Below, one piece after another: positions 25,192 through 34,308 of a DNA stretch of 59,285 nt; the stretch's first letter is position 1; the number at the start of each line of letters is the position of its first letter. This DNA comes from CAG-238 sp963601575 (GTDB taxonomy: Bacteria > Bacillota > Clostridia > Peptostreptococcales > Anaerovoracaceae). The stretch spans positions 1-59,285 of the forward strand of contig CAVCFO010000009.1 of assembly GCA_963601575.1 (NCBI GenBank). The letters run 5' to 3'. The notes beneath the pieces were generated by a model, which did no database searches, had not been told where the DNA came from, and was given only the letters and a program-made list of their open reading frames with translations. The position numbers were made by a program, and so were the translations under genes.

Positions 25192-25908
25192 GTGTACCAG
25201 AAGATCTCAATTTTAATAATAGAAGACGAAAAGAGCATATGCGACTTTATCAGCAAAACCTTGAGTCAGCATGACTACAGGGTATCCGTAGCCAATAACG
25301 GCCGGGACGGACTTACGATGATTACATCGGCGCTTCCTGACCTTGTGCTCCTGGACCTGGGGCTTCCTGACATTGATGGAATGGAGGTTATCAAGAAAAC
25401 GAGAGAATGGTCCAGCCTTCCTATTATAGTGATATCCGCAAGAATCCAGGAGAAAGAAAAGGTTGCAGCTCTCGATGCCGGAGCGGACGACTATATCACC
25501 AAGCCTTTCGGAACCTTCGAGCTTTTGGCGAGAATCCGCACGGCGATAAGGCACAACAACAAGCTTGCGACCGATTCTATAAACAGCAGCAGACCATATT
25601 CTGCAGGAGGACTGGTGATCGACTTCGAGAAGAGAATCGTAACTAACGCAGGAGAGGAAGTTCACCTGACAAGGGTAGAATATAAGATTGTTTCGCTGCT
25701 GGCCAAAAATTCCGGCAAGGTTATGACCTACGACACACTCATAAATGAGGTATGGGGGCCTTATGCGGACGATAACAACAGGATTTTGCGCGTAAATATG
25801 GCAAATATCCGCCGCAAACTCGAAAAGAACCCGGGCGAGCCGAAGTTCATCTTCACGGAGCTTGGCGTCGGTTACAGAATGCGCGAGGACGAAAACCTGA
25901 CGGTATAG
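25192..25908 (+). CDS. OmpR/KdpE-family response regulator
   Basis: A 238-residue regulator. The receiver domain has IIEDE acid pocket, the phospho-Asp in LVLLDLGLPDIDG, Thr/Ser at VISAR and Lys in DDYITKPFG. The C-terminal winged helix contains LTRVEYKIVSLLAKNSGKVMTYDTLINEVWG and GVGYRM. The start is GTG at 25192 with AGGAGTAGGAA upstream. It is co-transcribed with the kinase and most similar in type to KdpE. The palindrome upstream of the kinase gene is a candidate target. Confidence 0.92.
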   Translation: MYQKISILIIEDEKSICDFISKTLSQHDYRVSVANNGRDGLTMITSALPDLVLLDLGLPDIDGMEVIKKTREWSSLPIIVISARIQEKEKVAALDAGADDYITKPFGTFELLARIRTAIRHNNKLATDSINSSRPYSAGGLVIDFEKRIVTNAGEEVHLTRVEYKIVSLLAKNSGKVMTYDTLINEVWGPYADDNNRILRVNMANIRRKLEKNPGEPKFIFTELGVGYRMREDENLTV

Positions 25909-25982
25909 CGACATAGAGCGCAATATGCAATAAATGATAATAATAAAGATAAAGATAAAGGGTAATGAGATAGGAGATAGAT

Positions 25983-27245
25983 ATGAGGACGGATGACAAA
26001 GGGGAGAGGCTGCGCTGCGGGCTTTTGGGACGGAGCCTGGGTCACAGCTTCAGCCCCGAAATTCACAGCCGCATAGCAGAGCTTGCGGGGATAAATTACG
26101 ACTACTCCATATTCGAAAAGGAGCCGGAACAGCTTGCTGATTTTCTCAGACAAGGTGATTGGGCAGGCATGAATGTTACGATTCCATACAAGGAAACTGT
26201 GATGGAATTCTGCGATGAGATTGCTCAGGAGGCACTTGAGATAGGCGCCGTCAATGCCTTGGTAAAGAAAGACGGCAAGATATTTGGATATAATACGGAT
26301 TATTTCGGATTCAAACGCAGCCTAGAGGAAGCGGGCGTTCGGGTGGCCGGGAAGAAGACTACGGTGCTCGGAAGCGGCGGCGCATCCAAGGCTGTCTGCA
26401 AGGTCCTAAGAGATATGGGAGCTGCGCGTGTGGATGTAGTCAGCAGGACGGGGACGCTTAACTACGAGAATCTAAAGGAAAGGCGAGACGCCGAAATACT
26501 TGTGAATGCAACGCCTGTCGGCATGTATCCGAAGAGCGGCATCTCGGCGGTATTCCCGGCGAGCTTTCCGAATCTTGAGTGGGCGGTTGATGTTATATAT
26601 AACCCTCTGCGCACGAATTTCCTCTGCCAGGCAAAAAAGGCCGGAATCAAGACTCTCTCCGGCATGAAAATGCTCATATGGCAGGCAGTTTCGGCAGCGG
26701 AATTGTTTCTGGATGAGAAAATCGACGATAATGTTGCAAAAACCATCGAAGATGAGCTCGTATTTGAGAAGCAAAATTATGTCCTCATTGGCATGCCGGG
26801 CGTGGGCAAAACCACAATAGGTGCCATCATGGCCGCAGAGCTTGGACGCGAGCTTTATGATGTTGACGAAATGATCGTTGCCATGGAAGGAAAATCAATC
26901 CCTGAGATCTTCGCCGAGGGTGGCGAGGAGGCCTTTCGACGCTATGAGTCAGAGACCATTGCAGAACTTTCCAAGGTTACGGGAGCGGTAATCGCCTGCG
27001 GAGGCGGAGTTGTTGCTCGCGAAGAAAATTACTATGCTTTGGCAGAAAACGGTCATATCATATTCTTGGATCGCGATATCTCACTCCTCCCTACGGAGGG
27101 AAGGCCCATAAGCCAGGCCGTGCCGGCAGAAACCCTCTATCGCATGAGACTTCCTCTGTATGTAGGATGGGCCGATGATATGGTCAAAATCACGAATGAT
27201 GAGCCGGAGGAAACAGCCTTACGCATTATCAATATGATGAGGTAA
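25983..27245 (+). CDS. Bifunctional shikimate dehydrogenase-shikimate kinase (AroE-AroK fusion)
   Basis: A 420-residue fusion of two steps of the shikimate pathway. Residues about 10-258 are AroE: LGHSFSPEIHSR (shikimate site), catalytic Lys70 in NVTIPYKE, Asp106 in GYNTDYFGF, and the NADP loop VLGSGGASKAV. Residues about 265-420 are AroK: Walker A GMPGVGKTT (270-278), YDVDEMI metal/shikimate aspartates, CGGGVV and the lid EGRPIS. RLPLYVGWAD is present near the end. There is no stop or frameshift between the domains. The pathway consumes NADPH and ATP to give shikimate 3-phosphate. GGAG lies upstream of the ATG. Confidence 0.93.
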   Translation: MRTDDKGERLRCGLLGRSLGHSFSPEIHSRIAELAGINYDYSIFEKEPEQLADFLRQGDWAGMNVTIPYKETVMEFCDEIAQEALEIGAVNALVKKDGKIFGYNTDYFGFKRSLEEAGVRVAGKKTTVLGSGGASKAVCKVLRDMGAARVDVVSRTGTLNYENLKERRDAEILVNATPVGMYPKSGISAVFPASFPNLEWAVDVIYNPLRTNFLCQAKKAGIKTLSGMKMLIWQAVSAAELFLDEKIDDNVAKTIEDELVFEKQNYVLIGMPGVGKTTIGAIMAAELGRELYDVDEMIVAMEGKSIPEIFAEGGEEAFRRYESETIAELSKVTGAVIACGGGVVAREENYYALAENGHIIFLDRDISLLPTEGRPISQAVPAETLYRMRLPLYVGWADDMVKITNDEPEETALRIINMMR

Positions 27246-27250
27246 GAAGA

Positions 27251-27631
27251 ATGGGAGCAAGGAAGAGTAAGGCAAAAAAATCAAGAAAAATACAGGAAAA
27301 CGAAAATAAGCCGAAAGAAATAAGAAAGATCGAGAAAAAAAAGGAAACACCCTCTTACATAAAGCTCTTGGCATGCGCTGTGGTGATATTTCTCATAGCA
27401 TATTTTGGGATGTCCGCGCTGAAGATAATCAAGCTGAATCAGGAGCTTTCCGAGGTCACCGCCGAAAACGAAGAGCTCACGAAGAACCGCGAAAATCTCA
27501 AGCTGAAACTTGAGAACATCAATTCCGCGGATTATATCGAGTCTCAGGCCAGAAGAGATTTGAAGCTGATAAAGCCCAATGAGCTTCTCTTTATTTTCCC
27601 GGAGAAGGAATATAGCCAGGAGGCTGAATAG
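27251..27631 (+). CDS. DivIC/FtsL-type septum formation initiator
   Basis: A 126-residue bitopic membrane protein. A very basic cytoplasmic N-terminus (about 36 residues, Lys/Arg/Glu-rich) is followed by one transmembrane helix (LLACAVVIFLIAYFGM) and an extracytoplasmic coiled coil (LSEVTAENEELTKNRENLKLKLENI). The DivIC-like end ARRDLKLIKPNELLFIF is present. It is expected to stabilise the divisome with FtsB/FtsL partners. Assignment to DivIC rather than FtsL rests on the C-terminal motif. Five bases separate it from the aroE-aroK gene, and rnmV follows immediately. Confidence 0.82.
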   Translation: MGARKSKAKKSRKIQENENKPKEIRKIEKKKETPSYIKLLACAVVIFLIAYFGMSALKIIKLNQELSEVTAENEELTKNRENLKLKLENINSADYIESQARRDLKLIKPNELLFIFPEKEYSQEAE

Positions 27632-28183
27632 ATGGAAAAAATAAGAATCAAAGAAACCATAGTAGTAGAAGGGCGAGATGACACCGCGGCGGTCAAACAG
27701 GCTGCGGAGGCATTTATCATCGAAACCCATGGCTTTGGCATAAGAAGGCAGACGTGGGAGCTTATAGAAAAAGCCTACGAAAGAGACGGAATAATCATCT
27801 TCACGGATCCGGACTACTCCGGCGAAGAAATAAGAAGGAAGCTTACGGCGAAGTTTCCGGATGCGAAGCAGGCATTTTTGGATAGGAGCCTGGCAACTAA
27901 AAAGGGCGATATTGGAATCGAAAATGCGAGTCCGGAGGCGATAGCGGAGGCTCTATCCAAGGCTCATTGCACGATATATGAGCGGAGCTGGGATAGATTT
28001 TCTACGGATGATATGTTTGCAGCGGGACTTTGCGGCAATCCGGATTCGGGGCAGAGGCGCGAGAAAATCGGCAAAATACTCGGTATCGGCTACGGGAACG
28101 GGAAGTCATTTCTCGCTAAGCTGAACAAGTTTGACATAAGCGAAGAGGAGTTTTATGAAGCTTTACGCACCATCGACAATTAG
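27632..28183 (+). CDS. rnmV: Ribonuclease M5 (5S rRNA maturation)
   Basis: A 183-residue Toprim nuclease that trims 5S rRNA precursor. The Toprim motifs are VVEGRDD (Glu13) and IFTDPDYSGEEIRRKL, followed by the RNase M5-specific KGDIGIENASPEAIAEAL. It starts directly after the DivIC-like gene and overlaps rsmA by 29 bases. The rnmV-rsmA pair is conserved in Firmicutes. Confidence 0.95.
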   Translation: MEKIRIKETIVVEGRDDTAAVKQAAEAFIIETHGFGIRRQTWELIEKAYERDGIIIFTDPDYSGEEIRRKLTAKFPDAKQAFLDRSLATKKGDIGIENASPEAIAEALSKAHCTIYERSWDRFSTDDMFAAGLCGNPDSGQRREKIGKILGIGYGNGKSFLAKLNKFDISEEEFYEALRTIDN

Positions 28184-29024
28184 AGAAATCAAAGAGAAAT
28201 ACGGCTTCAGGCTCACAAAGAGTCTGGGGCAAAATTTTCTCACGGACAAGAATATAATCGACAGCATCATCGAGGGCGCGGAAATAGGCAGCGACGATTT
28301 GGTTATCGAAATCGGCCCGGGAATCGGCGTAATCACCGCAGAGGCGGCGCAGGCAGCTCGGAAGGTAATCGCCGTGGAGATAGACAAAAATCTCATTCCG
28401 ATCCTGGCAGAAACCTTGGCGGGGCACGGCAATATCAGCATCGTGAATGCCGACATCCTAAAGACCGACGTGAATACGCTCATTGCGCAGGCAAAGGCAG
28501 AAGACCCCGCCATAAAGGGAGTCAAAATTATCGGCAATTTACCCTATTATATCACGACGCCGATCATAATGAAGCTGCTGGAAGATGGCATTGATGCGGA
28601 CGGGATAACCATAATGATGCAAAAGGAAGTTGCAGACAGGATCAAGGCATCTCCCGGAACAAAAGCATATGGGGCGCTTTCCATCGCGGTGCAATATTAT
28701 TGCGAGGTAAGAAGTGTTGTAGATGTTCCAAAAGAAGTCTTCGTGCCGCAGCCGAAGGTGGATTCTGCGGTTTTGAACCTGAGGATCCTGCCGGAAAGGG
28801 CGGCGGAGGTCCAAAGCAGGGAAATTTTCTTTGCGGTGGTCAAGGCGGGCTTCGGACAGAGACGCAAGACCTTGAATAATTCGCTCGCAGGGGCATGCGG
28901 TATTTCAAAGGAAATAGCATCAGAGGCGCTTGCGGCGGCGGACATCGATCCCTCGCGCAGGGCAGAAACCTTGAGCCTGCGAGAATTTGCAGAATTGTCA
29001 GACCAGGTGGCTTTGAGATTATAA
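28155..29024 (+). CDS. rsmA: 16S rRNA dimethyladenosine transferase RsmA (KsgA)
   Basis: A 289-residue SAM-dependent enzyme dimethylating two adjacent adenosines in the 16S 3' hairpin. It shows SLGQNFLTDKNIID, the SAM site VIEIGPGIGVIT, acidic loop AVEIDKNL and the catalytic NLPYYITTPI. The substrate region VPKEVFVPQPKVDSAVL is also present. Length is normal. It overlaps the rnmV end, consistent with coupled translation. Confidence 0.96.
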   Translation: MKLYAPSTIREIKEKYGFRLTKSLGQNFLTDKNIIDSIIEGAEIGSDDLVIEIGPGIGVITAEAAQAARKVIAVEIDKNLIPILAETLAGHGNISIVNADILKTDVNTLIAQAKAEDPAIKGVKIIGNLPYYITTPIIMKLLEDGIDADGITIMMQKEVADRIKASPGTKAYGALSIAVQYYCEVRSVVDVPKEVFVPQPKVDSAVLNLRILPERAAEVQSREIFFAVVKAGFGQRRKTLNNSLAGACGISKEIASEALAAADIDPSRRAETLSLREFAELSDQVALRL

Positions 29025-29039
29025 TGGAAAGGGACATAA

Positions 29040-31199
29040 ATGGACGAAAAAAAGAAAGACAATATAGATAATATTGACAGTGCGGAAGAAAATAGACCGG
29101 ATGACGAGCCGGGAGAAAATTCCGAAACGAAATCGGAAAACAAACTGGAAAAATTCGAACACTTCAACCAATTTGAAAAACTAGACAGAAAGGTTGAAGA
29201 GACAATTCGAGAAGTCGAAACCATGGACAAGCGCAAGTTCTACAAAAACAGCTTTGTCTTTGGCGGAATTTTGGCGATTATTCTTAATCTTGTCATAGAG
29301 ACGCTGGGACGGTTCACCACGGCGGGGATTTTCGGCGGGATCAAATTCATGATCACAGACCCGCTGGTTTTTCTGTACAATGCACTGCTGATTTTCGCAA
29401 CGCTCTGCATTGCATCGATTTTTAAGAGGCGTGCATTCACATTTACCATCATTTCGCTATTTTGGATGGCAATCGGTATAGCCAATGGCGTGATACTTAC
29501 GCAGAGGATGACGCCTTTCACGGTAAAGGACCTCAGCAACCTCGGCGACGGCCTGACGATTATTACTAACTATCTGAAGACATGGCAAATAGTTCTTGTT
29601 GCGGCAGGCATCGTGGCGGCGGCAGTCGGTCTGGTGCTGCTTTTCTTCAAGGGACCGCAGAAGAAGGGCACGCTTCACAGAAAGAGGAATATCCTTGCGG
29701 TATGCCTGGTGATTATTACAACCTTTGCATCTACATCGCTGGCGATAAATATGGGAGTCGTAGAGACTTTCTTTGGTAACCTCGCATATGCATACCGCGA
29801 CTACGGGGTGGTCTATTGCTTCACCAATACTTGGCTGAACACCGGCATAAACAAGCCCGCAGGCTATAGCCAAAACTCGATCAAGGAGATTTTTACTCAG
29901 AAAGAACTAGGCGATGATGATGCTATGCTGCTTACAGAAAAGGATGTGGACGAAGAGTATCCGAATATCTTATTCCTGCAGCTGGAGTCATTCATAGATC
30001 CGCTGACCTTGAATTGCATCGAGCTTTCGGAGGATCCTTGCCCTAACTTTAGAAAGCTGATGGGGGACTATCCTTCCGGGGATCTATATGTTCCGGCTTG
30101 CGGAGCAGGCACCGCGAATGTCGAATTCGAGGTGCTTACGGGGCTGAGCGTGAAATTCTTCGGGCCCGGCGAATATCCTTACAAGTCTGTGCTGACCGAG
30201 GAGGCGGCAGAGTCACTTGCCTTTGACCTTGACAGTCTGGGATATACCTCTCATGCGATTCATAATCACAGGGCCGTATTTTATAACAGAAACAAAGTCT
30301 TTGCAAATATCGGATTCGATACATTTACCAGCGTGGAATACATGAAAAACGTCGCAAGAACGCCAAAGAACTGGGCAAAGGACAAGGTGCTGACAGAATG
30401 TATAGAAGATGCCCTCGACTCGACGAGCGGAAGAGACATGATATATACGATTTCCGTCCAGGGACACGGCAAGTATCCAAGCGAAGAGGTCATCAAAAAT
30501 CCGAAGATCAAGGTGCTTTCTGCACCAAGCGAGGAGCTCAAGTGGAAGTACGAATATTATGTGAACCAGATTTATGAGATGGATCAGTTCATCGGGGAGC
30601 TTGTAGAGGCGCTTTCCGAGCGGGATGAACCGATTATGCTGGCTATGTATGGCGACCACATTCCAGCAATCGATATAACAGAAGATGACCTGGAGGGCGG
30701 GAACCTTTACCAGACGCAATATGTAATTTGGAACAATATAGGCCTGCCGAAGGACGATGAGAACCTGCATACATACCAGCTGGCGGCATATATGACCGAC
30801 ATGGTTGACCTGCAGGTGGGAACGATATTTACATATCAGCAAAAGCACAAGAATAGCGAAACTTACCTGGAGGATCTGAAGGCGCTCGGCTACGACATGC
30901 TTTATGGCAAATATTATATTTACGGCGGGAAAAATCCGTTCAAGGCCAAGGACATGAAGATGGGTGTCAACGATATCAAGATCGACGAAGTGGTCAAAAT
31001 CGGAGATACATATTATATCAAGGGACAGAACTTCACCCAGTACAGCAAGGTGACACTAGGCGGCAAGGAGCTAAAGACAATTTATCTTGGCGAGGGCGTG
31101 CTGGGACTCCTTGAGGATGTGGATCCGGAGGACGCAGCGAATATGAAGGTAAGCCAGATCGAAACAAAGAATAACGAAATTTTGAGTACCACAGAATAA
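29040..31199 (+). CDS. LTA-synthase-like phosphoglycerol transferase with C-terminal IPT-like extension
   Basis: A 719-residue membrane enzyme of the alkaline phosphatase superfamily. An acidic cytoplasmic N-terminus (about 75 residues) precedes five hydrophobic helices (about 77-250). The extracellular sulfatase-fold domain follows with NILFLQLESF (metal-binding Glu), the catalytic nucleophile Thr358 in GAGTANVEFEVLTG, HNHRAVFYNR and MYGDHIP. It is likely to polymerise or transfer glycerol phosphate on cell-surface polymers. The last 80 or so residues (YYIKGQNFTQYSKVTLGG) look like a small beta-sandwich of IPT/TIG type. AAAGGGAC precedes the ATG. Confidence 0.83.
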   Translation: MDEKKKDNIDNIDSAEENRPDDEPGENSETKSENKLEKFEHFNQFEKLDRKVEETIREVETMDKRKFYKNSFVFGGILAIILNLVIETLGRFTTAGIFGGIKFMITDPLVFLYNALLIFATLCIASIFKRRAFTFTIISLFWMAIGIANGVILTQRMTPFTVKDLSNLGDGLTIITNYLKTWQIVLVAAGIVAAAVGLVLLFFKGPQKKGTLHRKRNILAVCLVIITTFASTSLAINMGVVETFFGNLAYAYRDYGVVYCFTNTWLNTGINKPAGYSQNSIKEIFTQKELGDDDAMLLTEKDVDEEYPNILFLQLESFIDPLTLNCIELSEDPCPNFRKLMGDYPSGDLYVPACGAGTANVEFEVLTGLSVKFFGPGEYPYKSVLTEEAAESLAFDLDSLGYTSHAIHNHRAVFYNRNKVFANIGFDTFTSVEYMKNVARTPKNWAKDKVLTECIEDALDSTSGRDMIYTISVQGHGKYPSEEVIKNPKIKVLSAPSEELKWKYEYYVNQIYEMDQFIGELVEALSERDEPIMLAMYGDHIPAIDITEDDLEGGNLYQTQYVIWNNIGLPKDDENLHTYQLAAYMTDMVDLQVGTIFTYQQKHKNSETYLEDLKALGYDMLYGKYYIYGGKNPFKAKDMKMGVNDIKIDEVVKIGDTYYIKGQNFTQYSKVTLGGKELKTIYLGEGVLGLLEDVDPEDAANMKVSQIETKNNEILSTTE

Positions 31200-31212
31200 G
31201 GAGGAACCCAAA

Positions 31213-31797
31213 ATGAATGCGAAAAAGATTGAAACGAAGAGGCTACTGCTTTCGCCATGGACTCTTAGCGTGGAGGATGTCAAAGGACTCTACGACTATG
31301 CGAAGAATCCAAATGTTGGGCCAAGTGCCGGCTGGGCACCTCACAAGGACGAAGCAGAATCTGCTAACATAATCAGAGAAATGTTCATGCCTTTTGAAGT
31401 CTGGTCCATAAGGGACAAGGAGAGCGGGAGGCTCATGGGAAGCATCGGACTTGAGCCCGACCGCAGAAGAGAAGGAGTTAGCAGCCGCGAAATGGGATAT
31501 TCCCTCGGCGAAGAATTCTGGGGACACGGCTACATGACAGAGGCGGCGAAGGCCGTGATGAAATACGCCTTCGATGAACTCGGACTTACGGTTATGGGGA
31601 TATGCACCGGCCCGCAAAATAAGCGCTCGCAGCGAGTGATCGAGAAATGCGGATTCAAATTCGAGGGAGTTCAGCGAAGAGGCTATCATATTTATGACGG
31701 CACTGATCGAGACAACCTTGTATTTTCAATCCTAAGAGAAGAATTTTATGCGGGTAAGGCGCCTTCAGATGCCCAGGCAGAGGCAGGTAAGATATGA
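31213..31797 (+). CDS. GNAT family N-acetyltransferase (RimJ/RimL-like)
   Basis: A 194-residue acetyltransferase of the RimJ/RimL type. It begins with IETKRLLLSPWT, has VGPSAGWAPHKDEAES, the GNAT central strand SIGLEP and the acetyl-CoA region GYSLGEEFWGHGYMTEAAKAVMKYAFDEL, then NKRSQRVIEKCGFKFEGVQRR. The protein or small-molecule substrate is unknown. AAGGAGG precedes the ATG. It overlaps the next gene by four bases. Confidence 0.87.
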   Translation: MNAKKIETKRLLLSPWTLSVEDVKGLYDYAKNPNVGPSAGWAPHKDEAESANIIREMFMPFEVWSIRDKESGRLMGSIGLEPDRRREGVSSREMGYSLGEEFWGHGYMTEAAKAVMKYAFDELGLTVMGICTGPQNKRSQRVIEKCGFKFEGVQRRGYHIYDGTDRDNLVFSILREEFYAGKAPSDAQAEAGKI

Positions 31798-32513
31798 GGG
31801 CAATAAAGAACTTTCTCCTGAGGCTCCTCGTGCTCGTAATCGCCGCAGCAATGATAGGAACGCTCGTGATCATGCTCATAAACAGCAGGGTCAAGGCGGC
31901 GACGCAGGATGATATATGGTTCGCAGCGCAAAATAGCCGGATAGAAATGAGCCCTGTGACATCAAAGCGCCTCGCAGACTTCGGCGCGGAGTGCGCCATT
32001 GTCCTTGGCTGCGGAATTGAGGACAATGAGACTCCAAGTCCCATGCTAAAGGATCGGCTTGATCTTGGAATCGCACTATATCAGGGAGGATATGTAGGCA
32101 AAATTCTCCTCAGCGGTGATAACGGGCAGGAGGGACATAACGAAATCCATGTGATGCTGAAGTATACCAAGGATGCGGGAGTTTGCGAGGAGGATATTTT
32201 CTGCGATCATGCGGGATTTTCCACCTACGACTCTATGTATAGAGCAGCAGACATCTTTAAGGTCGAAAAGGCAATCGTAGTCACGCAAAAATATCACGAG
32301 TATAGAGCACTTTATATCGCAAAAAAGCTCGGAACCCAGGTATGCGGCGCATCATCAGACCAGGAAAAATATCCCGGGCAGACCTACCGACAGCTCAGAG
32401 AGATATTGGCAAGGAACAAGGATTTCGTCAAGGCGAATATCCGCGCGAAGGCTACATATGGCGGAGATGCGATACCGATAAGCGGCAGCGGGATTGTCAG
32501 CCACGGCGAGTAG
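31794..32513 (+). CDS. SanA/YdcF-like DUF218 membrane-anchored protein
   Basis: A 239-residue protein with an N-terminal signal anchor (FLLRLLVLVIAAAMIGTLVIML) and a DUF218 domain: AECAIVLGCGI, PSPMLKDRLDLGIALYQ, ILLSGDNG, VVTQKYHEYRALYIAKKLG. The family is linked to envelope integrity and vancomycin tolerance (SanA, ElyC), but its biochemistry is unresolved. Translational coupling to the acetyltransferase is suggested by the ATGA overlap. Confidence 0.85.
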   Translation: MRAIKNFLLRLLVLVIAAAMIGTLVIMLINSRVKAATQDDIWFAAQNSRIEMSPVTSKRLADFGAECAIVLGCGIEDNETPSPMLKDRLDLGIALYQGGYVGKILLSGDNGQEGHNEIHVMLKYTKDAGVCEEDIFCDHAGFSTYDSMYRAADIFKVEKAIVVTQKYHEYRALYIAKKLGTQVCGASSDQEKYPGQTYRQLREILARNKDFVKANIRAKATYGGDAIPISGSGIVSHGE

Positions 32514-32639
32514 GCGAGAGGTACTTATGCAAAATCGCCGGGGGCCGGCACAGTATGTAGATGATAACCGAAAAAATTCACCCGGCCTACAAGATTTAAT
32601 GATATACTTAAGAAAATCCAAAATGAACAGGGGAGACAA

Positions 32640-33443
32640 ATGAAGAAGAAAGCTTTAGCAATTATTTTGATTCTCGCTATGAGCATGAGCCTTATTGCCT
32701 GCGGCTCTTCGGACGACTCCGAAGCAAAGGACGCATCGGATGTCACGACCGAGGCAGCAGATGACACATCGCTTGGCGATGAAGAGACAGAAAATGCAGA
32801 CGAAGAGACACAAGTAGTGATACCGGATACCGATTCGGAAGAAGCAGAGGAAGCTGCAGACCTTGGCCTAGAAATAAAAAAGTCCTTTAACATGTCCGGG
32901 ACGATCAAAAAAATCAGCTACGATGATATTCTTACGCAGGGAGAAACTCTCGAAGAGATGCTGAGCACGGCTCTTGAAAAAGCCGACATCGGAAATTTTG
33001 TGATTGCATTCAACGACTATGAAGATGATGACGATGACGAAATAGATAAGCTTGCCTATGCATGTGCAATTGAGGACGACGACACGGAGAAGGCAATAAT
33101 TGAGGTGGGCGCCTACCACAACGTGGCAGATGATAAGTATTACCAGTATAGTGCCTACACCTCGGAGGATCTCGACTCGTCTACCGATTCGGTAAAATCG
33201 ATACTGGCAAAGGTCGAGAGCGCCTATGGCGTAAAGCTCTCTGCAAAAAAAGTTCAGGCGGCACTCAAAACCGCATGGGAAAAGGCAGAAAGCCGCGGCG
33301 ACTACTATGAGCTTGTGGAGGACGGCGAGTACAAGGGCGACGGATATACTGATATGATCAATGTGCGCGTGACCGTAGGATATGACGACGATGATAACAT
33401 GAGCGGCTACATTTATGTCGAGCGCGAGAGATTATATAAATAA
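32640..33443 (+). CDS. Predicted lipoprotein with acidic Ser/Glu/Asp-rich stalk
   Basis: A 267-residue secreted protein that I cannot assign to a function. The lipoprotein signal has lipobox LIAC with Cys21 lipidated. A long disordered acidic stalk follows (about 22-80, rich in Asp, Glu, Ser and Thr). The globular part contains a strand-rich region (GTIKKISYDDILTQGE) and an acidic cluster (DYEDDDDDEIDKL). Helices with VKSILAKVESAYGVKLSAKKVQAALKTAWEKAE then precede a strand ending. GGGGAGAC precedes the ATG. It lies 12 bases before the DUF2750 gene and probably shares its transcript. Confidence 0.75.
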   Translation: MKKKALAIILILAMSMSLIACGSSDDSEAKDASDVTTEAADDTSLGDEETENADEETQVVIPDTDSEEAEEAADLGLEIKKSFNMSGTIKKISYDDILTQGETLEEMLSTALEKADIGNFVIAFNDYEDDDDDEIDKLAYACAIEDDDTEKAIIEVGAYHNVADDKYYQYSAYTSEDLDSSTDSVKSILAKVESAYGVKLSAKKVQAALKTAWEKAESRGDYYELVEDGEYKGDGYTDMINVRVTVGYDDDDNMSGYIYVERERLYK

Positions 33444-33455
33444 ATCGGAGGGAAT

Positions 33456-34256
33456 ATGGTTATAAATTTTGATGAGGCAAAGAGGGCCTCACAGCTACAA
33501 AATGACTACGATAAATTTCTCCAGACCGTAATAAAAAACGATGCTATTTGGTTCCTGTGCAGAAGGGGGAACCTGGCTATCATCGAAACCAAAGAAGAAG
33601 GTGATAACGCGCCGGCTTGGTCTACGGAGGAGGCTGCCAAGGCTTGTAAAAAGGGCGAATGGAAAGGATTCGATGCGATGAAGGTATCCGTTGCGGAGTT
33701 TATTGATATGTGCATACCTGATTTGTTCGAAGAGAAAATCAATATCGTTGCCGAGTTTTGTGATGGCTCCGGATTATTTAAGAACCTTCAAGCTCTCGAG
33801 GATGATCTGTTCGAAGAGGCGGACCGCCAAGGCATTCCCCTTGAGGAAATGTGCATGGATCTGCAGGATTTTGTGGAAGCCGAAGACCGGTTCGATGATT
33901 TTCTGGAGGAGCTTTTGGACGAGGGAATACTTTGGATATTGACCTACGATGATGGAGAGACCGTATTCGTTGATGTAGACGATGATGAAGCGCTTCCGGT
34001 ATGGACCTCCGAGGGCGAGGCGATGAGCGCATGCACTTCGGACTGGGAGGGATGCAGACCGCAGGCCGTGTCATTTGAAAAATTTGTTGAAGACTGGGAG
34101 CCGGCCCTGACAAGGGACGGCGTGAGCATAATGTTCGACCTCGACGAGGTGGGAGGCATGGGAACGGACGCCAAGACGCTGGCAGGAGCCTTGCGCAAAT
34201 TCGCCTGCGCAGCGCGCAAGCATACCGATAACATAATAAACTTCCCGCTGCAATAA
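33456..34256 (+). CDS. Protein with two DUF2750-like domains
   Basis: A 266-residue cytosolic protein without signal or membrane segments. Two similar halves occupy about residues 1-100 and 135-235. Each has an AIWFLCRRGNLAII / ILWILTYDDGETVFV strand pair, an APAWSTEEAAKAC / LPVWTSEGEAMSAC motif and a W-x-G-x-x-A/P segment. A helix with VAEFIDMCIPDL / FEKFVEDWEPAL completes the repeat. This is the DUF2750 pattern, usually found as a single domain. Composition is strongly acidic. Function unknown. Confidence 0.75.
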   Translation: MVINFDEAKRASQLQNDYDKFLQTVIKNDAIWFLCRRGNLAIIETKEEGDNAPAWSTEEAAKACKKGEWKGFDAMKVSVAEFIDMCIPDLFEEKINIVAEFCDGSGLFKNLQALEDDLFEEADRQGIPLEEMCMDLQDFVEAEDRFDDFLEELLDEGILWILTYDDGETVFVDVDDDEALPVWTSEGEAMSACTSDWEGCRPQAVSFEKFVEDWEPALTRDGVSIMFDLDEVGGMGTDAKTLAGALRKFACAARKHTDNIINFPLQ

Positions 34257-34271
34257 AATACGCACACAAAG

Positions 34272-34301
34272 CCCCCTTGGACTGTTGGAATTCCAAGGGG
34301 G
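34272..34301 (-). terminator. Terminator of the tRNA-Arg gene
   Basis: Inverted repeat CCCCCTTGG (34272-34280) and CCAAGGGGG (34293-34301). On the minus strand it follows the tRNA 3' end by eight bases and is followed by a short T-containing tract (GCTTTGTG). It could also act on the plus strand for the DUF2750 transcript. Confidence 0.65.
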
Positions 34302-34308
34302 TTAAGGC

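Noticed and set aside
23940..25908. K+-responsive kdp operon
   Set aside because: The kinase lacks the KdpD N-terminal sensor and Usp domains and no kdpFABC genes adjoin.
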